Shown one piece after another: positions 26,529 to 33,675 of a stretch of 64,000 bases of DNA. Under the pieces are notes generated by a model. It had not been told where the DNA came from. It made no database searches and saw only the letters and a list, made by a program, of their open reading frames with translations. This stretch comes from a bacterium (lineage in GTDB: Bacteria; UBP6; UBA1177), in the NCBI GenBank assembly GCA_016290135.1, contig JAEESW010000002.1:10001-74000 (forward strand). Direction: 5' to 3'. Every line of letters begins with the position of its first letter. Position 1 is the first letter of the stretch. The position numbers and the translations under genes were made by a program.

Positions 26529-26556
26529 ATTTTAGTTGAGAAATTTCAAAAATCAA
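26529..26556 (-). promoter_or_regulatory. Promoter of the Fic gene
   Basis: Minus-strand TTGATT (26551-26556) and TAAAAT (26529-26534) with a 16-bp spacer. The spacer holds the palindrome GAAATTTC, which is part of a direct repeat (26538-26554 and 26640-26655). Confidence 0.65.
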
Positions 26557-26655
26557 CGATTTTTTGAGTTTTATTTGCAGTTTTTGGAAATAAATTTCAT
26601 AAAATTTATATTTTTTGAGTTTTCTTGGTTAAAATCCAAGAGAAATTTCAAAATC
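26538..26655. repeat. Paired direct repeats in the Fic upstream region
   Basis: GAGAAATTTCAAAAATC at 26538-26554 recurs with one A fewer at 26640-26655. ATTTTTTGAGTTTT at 26559-26572 recurs exactly at 26610-26623. The first copy lies across the spacer and -35 box of the Fic promoter, so the set looks like an operator array. The winged-helix-like end of Fic could be the binder; this is an inference. Confidence 0.6.
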
Positions 26656-26682
26656 GTAAAAGCATAAAATGATGAGACGGCT

Positions 26683-27552
26683 CTATTTCCAGATTTTTTC
26701 CGAAACTATCGCGCCGGTTCCGAGAAGGAGCATGATGAATCCGGCAATGAAATAAGCCGAAAGTTTTTCACCGAGAAAAATGACGGCAAAAACCGATGCT
26801 ACCGCAGGCTTCAGCATGAAAATAAGCGAAGAACTGACAGGTGAATACTTTTTTATCGTCGCTAAAAACGTGACGTAACCCAGGCCTGTGACGATGAAAC
26901 CGAGATAAACAAAGGCTGTCAGCTTTGCGTAATCTTTAAAGAAAACCGGATTCAGCGCAAAACTTTTTCCGGTGAGTGCCATAAAGACCGAAAGCGAGAC
27001 GATACCGAAGAAAAAGGAGACTAAATTGACCGAAAACGGCTTGATCTTGGAGACCGTTTTCTTGCTGAGAACGGTAAATCCCGCAAAAATAACGGCAGCA
27101 GAAACGGCATAGATCGCGCCGTAGTTCAGCTTAAAGCCTTTTTCCCACATGATTACGAATATTGCGGCAACACCGATAAGCAGCCCGATGATCTTTCTCG
27201 CGCTGATCTTTTCGTAACCTGCGATCGAAGAGATTATCATTACAAAAAGCGGGTTCGAGCAGAAGATCGCCGCCGCCGTTGCCGGAGTGCTCTCCCTGAC
27301 TGCGAGCTGAAGCAGGCTCATAGAGACGAAAGCGTTCAGAAAACCGAGTAAAAACAGGAAAAACCAGTCGCTTTTCGAGAAGTTTCTGATCTCGGCAAAG
27401 CGTTGCTTCATGCCGGGATAAAGCAGGAAAAAGACGAAACCCATGAAAAACCGCCAGAAAGTGAGGGCAAACGGGTCGATGTAAGGCATGAGCGGTTTCG
27501 AGACGACTTCAAGAGAAGCGAAAATAAGCAGAGTTAAGATGAAGTAAAGCAT
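26683..27552 (-). CDS. EamA/DMT-family transporter
   Basis: 289-residue membrane protein with about ten hydrophobic helices arranged as two EamA repeats (about 1-140 and 145-285), the classical drug/metabolite transporter layout. The second repeat ends with the characteristic KPAVASVFAVIFLGEKLSAYFIAGFIMLLLG region (read in parts). The substrate is unknown. It starts 31 bp after the stop of the upstream P-loop gene and probably shares its transcript. No strong ribosome-binding site precedes the ATG. Confidence 0.85.
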   Translation of the reverse strand: MLYFILTLLIFASLEVVSKPLMPYIDPFALTFWRFFMGFVFFLLYPGMKQRFAEIRNFSKSDWFFLFLLGFLNAFVSMSLLQLAVRESTPATAAAIFCSNPLFVMIISSIAGYEKISARKIIGLLIGVAAIFVIMWEKGFKLNYGAIYAVSAAVIFAGFTVLSKKTVSKIKPFSVNLVSFFFGIVSLSVFMALTGKSFALNPVFFKDYAKLTAFVYLGFIVTGLGYVTFLATIKKYSPVSSSLIFMLKPAVASVFAVIFLGEKLSAYFIAGFIMLLLGTGAIVSEKIWK

Positions 27553-27583
27553 GATTTTAAAGATAAAGCATTGAAATTAATAA

Positions 27584-28591
27584 TTATTTTGAAAGTTCAG
27601 CAAGCGTTTTCATTGCGTCGGAAAGACCTTTGTACATCTTTTTGTACTCTTCCTTGCCCCACTCTTTCGGATCTTTGCGGATGAAAGTCGTAAGGTCTTC
27701 GCGGTTGTCGAATCTTGCGACCGGAATATTCCATTTTTTGGTCGTGAAGACCTCTTTGCCTTTCTTTTTGACCGTAACCGTGCGCTCGACTTTTACCGTG
27801 TTCGGCTTGTCGCTCGTTTCGATGAGGTAAGCCATGTCGTCGCAGCCGTATTCGCCGAGCATTACTTCAAGCGGAACGCCGTGGTTGAGGATCGAGCTCT
27901 CGCCGTTCGGTTTTGCGCGTTCGTAGTTCTTTCTTCTGCTCTCTTCCGGCGTTACCCAGACGTAAAGTATCGAAGCTCTGTTGAGGATGTGTTCGGAGAA
28001 CATCTCAAAAGCCGAAGCATAGCCCTGCGGAGGGGTAAGAGGCATTTTTGCGCCGTTCGCACCGCCGCGTGCAAGCTCGATGACGATAGTCTTGTTAGTT
28101 TTGTCAGCCGCAGCCGTCGCATTTTTTTCTTTGAGAAATTCAGCGACTTCCGCTTCAATCGCCTTTCCTGCTGCGATTCTGATGTCCCACGGGATCTTCC
28201 CGAATTCGCGCCCGAGATCGAGTTTTTCGCGGATATTGTCCATTCTGTCGAAAAGCCACTGAGCCGCCGACGGAACACTGATTACGTTGGAATTTACGAG
28301 ATCTTCGTAATCTTCGTTGAGAAGTTCTATCAGAGTCGACCATTCCATCGGATCCTTGAAAGGACGCGTCGCCCCTTTGTAGAAAATATAGTGCCAGCCG
28401 AGTTTGCTGAGCTCATCGTCGATCCTGTGCATGAAATGAACATACGGATAATCGTCAAGCTGAAGCGTCTCGCCCATGTGCATATCGTTTTCGCACTGTT
28501 TTTTGGTGAGATGTTCCATAAATCTGCGGACTTCCGACTTTCCCGAAGCGGGAAGTGCCAGCAACAAAACGGTGTCGAGCAATTTTTTCAT
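27584..28591 (-). CDS. Conserved P-loop protein of unknown function
   Basis: 335 residues with an N-terminal P-loop-like LALPASGKSEV (residues ~11-21), followed by a long mixed alpha/beta region with ARGGANGAKMPLTPPQGY near the middle. It resembles adenylate-kinase/AAA-type nucleotide-binding folds, but I recognise no specific family. The start at 28591 has AGGAG upstream. Promoter TTGACA-16-TATAAG is just upstream. It is followed by the EamA transporter. A nucleotide or sugar kinase role is possible but cannot be supported further. Confidence 0.8.
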   Translation of the reverse strand: MKKLLDTVLLLALPASGKSEVRRFMEHLTKKQCENDMHMGETLQLDDYPYVHFMHRIDDELSKLGWHYIFYKGATRPFKDPMEWSTLIELLNEDYEDLVNSNVISVPSAAQWLFDRMDNIREKLDLGREFGKIPWDIRIAAGKAIEAEVAEFLKEKNATAAADKTNKTIVIELARGGANGAKMPLTPPQGYASAFEMFSEHILNRASILYVWVTPEESRRKNYERAKPNGESSILNHGVPLEVMLGEYGCDDMAYLIETSDKPNTVKVERTVTVKKKGKEVFTTKKWNIPVARFDNREDLTTFIRKDPKEWGKEEYKKMYKGLSDAMKTLAELSK

Positions 28592-28624
28592 GATGTTTCT
28601 CCTGTCAAAAAGTTAAAACTGCTA

Positions 28625-28652
28625 CTTATAAACTCTCGGTGACAAATGTCAA
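28625..28652 (-). promoter_or_regulatory. Promoter of the P-loop / EamA unit
   Basis: Minus-strand TTGACA (28647-28652) and TATAAG (28625-28630), 16-bp spacer, 33 bp before the start codon. Confidence 0.78.
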
Positions 28653-28662
28653 AACTTCCGCA

Positions 28663-30792
28663 TCACTCCGCAGAACGGACACAGCGGACATTACGGCTGT
28701 AACCACTTTTATTGAGATTCAATATGTAGGCACTGGTGAATGTTATGCACCATGCGCTGTTCGTATCGTCCGATCTGACAGAGGAAGACCAAAGAGTTAT
28801 GGCGTCTTCATCACCGAGTTTGCTGTAATAACCCTCGTTGTTCTGAATGGAGTCACAAGAACAGTTTTTATTGTCAGATGATGACAAATGATCTGGATCT
28901 GATATAGCGCAGGCTCCGCCTGTCTGAGTATTGTCGCAGTTTCTGATAACTGTTCTGAGTTCGTCAATGTTCGGCATTTTCCAGTCGTCATGGTTGCCTT
29001 CTGTCAGGTTTTCGCAGTATGACTCGGCAGAACTCCAATACATTTGATCAGATCTCGACGACCATGTCAGACCGCTTGTCGAATCTCTGCACGGGGTACC
29101 GCTTGTCGGGCTGCATTCAGGAAGACACCATTTGCCGTCCCACTTGCAACTGTCAAGACATCTGAAACTGCAAGCCTCACCATTGTCTTCTCTGCTGTAG
29201 AAAGCGATCGTTGATGATGGAAGCCATTCGCTTCCGCTCCAAGTCTGGGTTATCTCTGAAACCGTGTTCCACTGTGCATTTGAAGGCAGACCCGTGCATG
29301 CTGCCACCCGAGTATCTGCAACGCACTGAGAATCTCTCCATGAATAGTTTTCTTTGCATTTGAAACGGCACTCGCTAGCGCTTGCAGTTTCATTATAAAC
29401 AGCAGTTGTCGCCGGAAGCCAGGCTGATCCGCTCCAAGTCTGCATAATTGAATCGACTGTGTTCCACTCTGCATTTGAAGAAGGCAGACCTGTGCAGGCT
29501 GCCGATTGAGTATTTGCAACGCACTTAGAACCGCTCAATGTATAGTTATCCCTGCATTTTAAGCTGCACTCCGTAGTGCAGAGAACGCAGTCAGTCTCAC
29601 CGGAAGCACAGTCGGTTTTTCCGTTATTTTCGCCGAAATCGCACGCTTCGTCATCCTGCTTCGTGCCGTCACCGCAGTAAGAAGCAAGACCGTCGCACCA
29701 TGCGTTGCAGTGACCGTAAGTGTCGTTATTTTCACCGTCGTCGCATATTTCGCCCTCATCTTCATCGATGATGCCGTCGCCGCAGTAACGCGAAGGACCG
29801 CTGCATGCTGCGTTGCAGTGAGCATATTTGCCGTTATCCGCGCCGTCATCGCATGTTTCTCCTTCCAGAGTATCAATTGAGCCGTCCCCGCAGTATGATG
29901 TAATGCCGGCTTCCAGCTTACATGAAAGTGAGCAGAGTTCGCAGCTTTCTTCACCGTAGTCGCAGAAAAATCTGCCGTTGTCGGCACCGTCATCGCACTC
30001 TTCCCCTTTCTCGACAACGCCGTTTCCGCATTCCGTAACAGCAACCGGTTCTTCATCTTTATCTTCATCCGGTTCGGTATTTTCGTCATCTTCCTCTGCA
30101 TCTCCGGTATCTTCCTGTTCTTCAGAGTCTCCCTTGAGTGCAATGAAAGTGTAAGCCGTGAAATGACCTGTCGTCATCATGATCGGATCTCCCGCCGCGC
30201 TGTTCATGATAGGATCACCAGCGGCTGTTACCATGATCGGATCACCTGCCGCACTGAGCATTTTCTGCTTACCGCCGTCACTCATCATTATCGGATCACC
30301 TGCCGCATTCAGCATGATCGGGTCGCCGCCTGCACTCATCATTATCGGATCGCCGGCTTCGTCCCTGCCTGTTATCTGAACCGCAGCACCTGTTTTGCTG
30401 TAGCTCCACGCCCCTTTTTCTTCATTGAAAACGGCAGCGGTAATGACCTGATTTTTAATGTTTTCCTTATTGGTCATCCTGATCAGAATAGGCTTTTTGA
30501 AAATCGTGCCGCTCGGTTCGCACTCGACGACCGTGCTCATGACCTGTTCGCCTTCAGAAACGGAATATTGCGAAGTTTCATAAACAGTCATCGTGATTTT
30601 GGTATTCGAATCAAGAGCATCGGCCGGAACTTCGATCGAAACCGATTCGTCGGAAGTCGAGATCGTTCCGCCATCCTCGGCAGAAACTTCCTGCGTTACC
30701 TTCTCTTTAATGACATTTTTCTTTCTGCCGCCGCAGGATACAAACGCTAACAGCGAAATAAAAACCAAAATCAGACAAAACACACGTTTCAT
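28663..30792 (-). CDS. Large Cys-rich lipoprotein: 9-residue repeats, DUF4215 repeats, DUF1566
   Basis: 709 residues from the ATG at 30792 (GGAGG upstream). Order of parts: lipobox FVSC (Cys20); a ZU5-like beta domain (about 40-150) that ends in TGHFTAYTF; seven tandem 9-residue units AAGDPIMMS-like inserted before that ending; an acidic linker; four to five DUF4215-type Cys-rich repeats (CGNGVVEKGEECDDG, CGDGSIDTLEGETCDDG, CGDGIIDEDEGEICDDG, CGDGTKQDDEACDFG); two copies of a CTGLP..NA.WN...QTWSG..WLP module; and a C-terminal DUF1566 domain (CRDSTSGLTWSS to NVRCVRSAE). DUF4215 repeats are typical of myxobacterial surface proteins. A surface adhesin or binding role is likely but unproven. Confidence 0.85.
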   Translation of the reverse strand: MKRVFCLILVFISLLAFVSCGGRKKNVIKEKVTQEVSAEDGGTISTSDESVSIEVPADALDSNTKITMTVYETSQYSVSEGEQVMSTVVECEPSGTIFKKPILIRMTNKENIKNQVITAAVFNEEKGAWSYSKTGAAVQITGRDEAGDPIMMSAGGDPIMLNAAGDPIMMSDGGKQKMLSAAGDPIMVTAAGDPIMNSAAGDPIMMTTGHFTAYTFIALKGDSEEQEDTGDAEEDDENTEPDEDKDEEPVAVTECGNGVVEKGEECDDGADNGRFFCDYGEESCELCSLSCKLEAGITSYCGDGSIDTLEGETCDDGADNGKYAHCNAACSGPSRYCGDGIIDEDEGEICDDGENNDTYGHCNAWCDGLASYCGDGTKQDDEACDFGENNGKTDCASGETDCVLCTTECSLKCRDNYTLSGSKCVANTQSAACTGLPSSNAEWNTVDSIMQTWSGSAWLPATTAVYNETASASECRFKCKENYSWRDSQCVADTRVAACTGLPSNAQWNTVSEITQTWSGSEWLPSSTIAFYSREDNGEACSFRCLDSCKWDGKWCLPECSPTSGTPCRDSTSGLTWSSRSDQMYWSSAESYCENLTEGNHDDWKMPNIDELRTVIRNCDNTQTGGACAISDPDHLSSSDNKNCSCDSIQNNEGYYSKLGDEDAITLWSSSVRSDDTNSAWCITFTSAYILNLNKSGYSRNVRCVRSAE
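30172..30360. repeat. 27-bp minisatellite, seven units, in frame
   Basis: 189 bp encoding seven 9-residue units, five close to AAGDPIMxS, one AGGDPIMLN and one diverged DGGKQKMLS. It lies inside the lipoprotein gene. Unit length is a multiple of three, so copy number can change without frameshift. Confidence 0.85.
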
Positions 30793-30823
30793 GAAAGCCT
30801 CCATTGAAAACCTCACCTCGACA

Positions 30824-30851
30824 ATTATCAAAATTTCAAACAAAAAGGCAA
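30824..30851 (-). promoter_or_regulatory. Promoter of the large Cys-rich lipoprotein
   Basis: Minus-strand TTGCCT (30846-30851) and GATAAT (30824-30829), 16-bp spacer, about 31 bp before the start codon. Divergent from the promoter at 30897-30924. Confidence 0.6.
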
Positions 30852-30896
30852 GAACAGTAGAGAATAAAACTCCTGCATTCAAAGCACCTTTTAATC

Positions 30897-30924
30897 TTGA
30901 CTTGCTCTCTTTAGTCCCTATAAT
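30897..30924 (+). promoter_or_regulatory. Promoter of the nfu-MBL-rng unit
   Basis: TTGACT (30897-30902) and TATAAT (30919-30924), 16-bp spacer, 42 bp before the Nfu start codon. Confidence 0.8.
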
Positions 30925-30966
30925 TCCCCGTTTTTGTTTTTTTACTTAATTTTTAGGGAGATCACA

Positions 30967-31203
30967 ATGGCAGCAAACGATTGGAAAGAAAAGGTAAAAG
31001 AGGTCCTTGAAGACGTACGTCCGGCACTTCAGAGGGACGGCGGAGATGTCCAGCTCATGGAAGTCACAGATGACGGTATCGTAAAAGTCGCTCTTCAGGG
31101 TCACTGCGCAGGATGCCCGATGAGTCAGATGACTCTCAAAATGGGGATCGAACAGCACATCAAAAGACTCGTTCCTGAAGTAAAAGAGGTCGTAAACGTC
31201 TAA
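30967..31203 (+). CDS. Nfu-type iron-sulfur cluster scaffold
   Basis: 78 residues, the size of a stand-alone NifU C-terminal (Nfu) domain. It has PALQRDGGDVQL and the cluster-binding CAGC (Cys47, Cys50), followed by PMSQMTLKMGIE. Nfu proteins pass Fe-S clusters to client enzymes; MtaB at 4.4 kb in this window is one type of client. The ATG at 30967 follows GGGAG. It leads an operon with a metallo-beta-lactamase-fold protein and RNase G. Confidence 0.92.
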   Translation: MAANDWKEKVKEVLEDVRPALQRDGGDVQLMEVTDDGIVKVALQGHCAGCPMSQMTLKMGIEQHIKRLVPEVKEVVNV

Positions 31204-31259
31204 TCTCTTTCCAAACCGGCGCGCAGACACGCAGCCGGCTTCGGTATCCGGAGGATGAA

Positions 31260-32030
31260 ATGCTTTCCATAGTCCCGCTCGGCTGTTACGGCAGCGATCT
31301 TGAAAACAAAAAAAGCATCTCGATGCTCGTTTCTCCGTCTATCGTGATCGACACGGGTTCGATAATGTCATCTCTCGACACAGACCAGCTGCTTGCGATA
31401 AAACATGTCATCATAACCCACTGCCATTTTGATCATGTCAAGAATCTGCCGATATTTGCAGACTTCATGCTTTCGCTCGGGAATCATTCTTTCACTGTAT
31501 ACACGACCGAAAATATTATGACGCAGATCATGGACCATATTTTCAACGATCTTGTATGGCCCGATTTCACGAGACTTCCGAGCAGGAAAAGTCCTACGAT
31601 AAAATTCCAGCCGATAAGATTCGATGAGCCTTTTTCGATCGAAGGGACAGAATTCCTGCCGATCGAAGTGGACCATGTCGTCGAATCACTCGGATTCATC
31701 ATCAGGCATGGCGGTGATACCATCGCATACTCAGGTGACACCGGTATCTGCAGTAATTTTGTGGATCACATAAACAGCGATCCTTCAATAAAAACGATAT
31801 GCTGGGAGACCTCTTTCCCGAACAGGCTCGAAAAGCTGGCGACCGCGTCGAAACACCTGACACCGGCCATGCTCGCAGGCGAACTCGAAAAAATCAACCG
31901 CCACTGCGAGATCCACACTTTCCACTTGAAACCGAATCTGGAAGATGAGATCATCGCAGACACGAAGAGCATCAAAAGTCCGATGAAGATAATCCCGATG
32001 AAGCAGAAACGTCCGATAACAGTATCCTGA
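31260..32030 (+). CDS. Metallo-beta-lactamase-fold hydrolase, class II cyclic nucleotide phosphodiesterase-like
   Basis: 256 residues. The metal motif HCHFDHVKNLP (near residue 54), a later SGDTG with bridging Asp, and HTFHLKP supply the expected His/Asp ligands. This arrangement is closest to the class II 3',5'-cyclic nucleotide phosphodiesterase branch of the fold, but the substrate is not proven and tRNase Z-like or other roles remain possible. It lies 56 bp after the Nfu gene and 12 bp before RNase G, so it is most likely co-transcribed with both. Confidence 0.78.
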   Translation: MLSIVPLGCYGSDLENKKSISMLVSPSIVIDTGSIMSSLDTDQLLAIKHVIITHCHFDHVKNLPIFADFMLSLGNHSFTVYTTENIMTQIMDHIFNDLVWPDFTRLPSRKSPTIKFQPIRFDEPFSIEGTEFLPIEVDHVVESLGFIIRHGGDTIAYSGDTGICSNFVDHINSDPSIKTICWETSFPNRLEKLATASKHLTPAMLAGELEKINRHCEIHTFHLKPNLEDEIIADTKSIKSPMKIIPMKQKRPITVS

Positions 32031-32042
32031 ACTTAAAAAACA

Positions 32043-33572
32043 ATGAACAGACAGATCATCGTAAACAACACTTGCGGCGAAAAAAGGATCGCGATCCTTG
32101 AAGACAGAAAGCTCGTGGAGCTCCACGTCATGCACTCCGAGGAAGGAAGCTGCCTTTCGAACATCTACTCCGGCATAATCCGCCGTGTTCTGCCAGGAAT
32201 GCAGTCGGCATTCGTCGAATTCGGCGGAACGAGGACAGGTTTCATCCACGCGAACGATCTTAAACTCAACATAACTTACGAAGAATATCAGAAAAATATC
32301 GAAAGCGATGACGAAGATATTGAAGAATCGGAAGAACAGGCTCCTGAAACAGCCGGCGAGCCGCGCAAACGCACAGACATCACCGAATATGCAAAAGAGG
32401 GCAACAGGATCCTTGTGCAGGTCGTAAAGGAACCTATCGGCCAGAAAGGGGCAAAGCTCACGACACACATCTCACTTGCCGGAAGATACTGCGTTCTCCT
32501 GCCGACAATCACGCACATCGGCGTGAGCAGAAGGATCAACGACCGTGAAAAACGCGAGGAACTCAAAGAGTTCGGTCAGAAAGTATTGAAGAAAGGCTAC
32601 GGCATAATTTTAAGGACTTTGGCCGCCGAAACAGACATCAAGACCATTGAAAAAGAGGTCGTTTTCCTGATAAAGAAGTGGATCTCCATCCAGAACACTT
32701 TCCAGAAAAGCAGAGGGACAGCCCTTATCGAGCAGGCGCTCGACCCGATGCTCGATTTCGTGCAGAATACCGGCATGGACGAACTTTCGGATATCGTCGT
32801 CGACAACAAAAACGATGAAAAGGCAGTGCGCGACTACTTTGCTTTTTACGGCGAGAATCCCGATGACAAGGTTAAATTCTACGATCTGCCCTACCCGATC
32901 TTCGACTACTACTCGATCGAACCTGAAGTAACCAAACTGGTAAAGAAGAAAATATGGCTCAAAAGCGGCGGATTCCTCATTGTCGAGCAGACCGAGGCTT
33001 TAACAGTCATCGATGTCAACACCGGCAAATTCGTCGGTAAAGGCGACCTCGAAAGCACCGTAGTCAAAACGAACTGTGAAGCTGCCGAAGAGATCGCATA
33101 CCACCTGAGACTCAGGAATCTTGCAGGGATCATCGTCGTTGACTTCATCGACATGCGCAATCAGGCAAACAAGAAAAAAGTTATCGCCGAACTCGAGCAT
33201 GAGCTTGAAAAAGATCCGGCGAAGTGCACGGTTTTCTATTTCACGCGCCTCGGACTTATCCAGATAACAAGAAAAAGAACGACCGAAAGCAACATCTCGT
33301 CGCTCACCGAGCCGTGCCCCTACTGCAGCGGGAACGGCATAATCAGATCACGCGAGACTGTGACTTTCCAGATTTTCAGGGAAATAAAGAAACACGTAAA
33401 ACTTTACGGCAGCAGAGTCCTGACCGTCAAAGCACATCCCGAAACGATATTTGCACTCGAGCAGAAATATTCCGACGAATTCGAAAAACTCAAAAAGGAA
33501 CTTAAGATCTCTGTAAACACCGAATCAGACAATCAGCTCCACAGAGAATCGTTCACCGTCGACGGGAAATAA
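32043..33572 (+). CDS. rng: Ribonuclease G
   Basis: 509-residue RNase E/G family endonuclease that matures the 5' end of 16S rRNA and helps to degrade mRNA. It has an N-terminal S1 domain containing an acidic insertion (about 85-105, many Glu/Asp), the catalytic Asp region TVIDVNTGKFVG and the later VDFIDM, and the zinc-link CPYCSGNG. The length, without a long C-terminal degradosome scaffold, fits RNase G rather than full RNase E. No strong ribosome-binding site precedes the ATG. Confidence 0.94.
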   Translation: MNRQIIVNNTCGEKRIAILEDRKLVELHVMHSEEGSCLSNIYSGIIRRVLPGMQSAFVEFGGTRTGFIHANDLKLNITYEEYQKNIESDDEDIEESEEQAPETAGEPRKRTDITEYAKEGNRILVQVVKEPIGQKGAKLTTHISLAGRYCVLLPTITHIGVSRRINDREKREELKEFGQKVLKKGYGIILRTLAAETDIKTIEKEVVFLIKKWISIQNTFQKSRGTALIEQALDPMLDFVQNTGMDELSDIVVDNKNDEKAVRDYFAFYGENPDDKVKFYDLPYPIFDYYSIEPEVTKLVKKKIWLKSGGFLIVEQTEALTVIDVNTGKFVGKGDLESTVVKTNCEAAEEIAYHLRLRNLAGIIVVDFIDMRNQANKKKVIAELEHELEKDPAKCTVFYFTRLGLIQITRKRTTESNISSLTEPCPYCSGNGIIRSRETVTFQIFREIKKHVKLYGSRVLTVKAHPETIFALEQKYSDEFEKLKKELKISVNTESDNQLHRESFTVDGK

Positions 33573-33589
33573 AGACAAATACAGAGACG

Positions 33590-33675
33590 TTTTGCCTAAA
33601 TGTGGGGACGTTTTGCAAATGAGGAGAGGTTTTGTTTGCCTAAATGAGGAGACGTTTCATGAAACGTCTCTACTC
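33590..33675. repeat. REP-like array with perfect 20-bp palindrome
   Basis: The convergent gap between RNase G and the GGDEF gene holds four degenerate GAGACGTTT/GAGAGGTTT units separated by TGCCTAAATG-type stretches. It ends in the perfect palindrome AGACGTTTCATGAAACGTCT (33650-33669), followed by CTAC. The AGACGT arms and CTAC flank match the palindromes around the RAYT gene 9 kb away, with a different centre. Confidence 0.75.
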
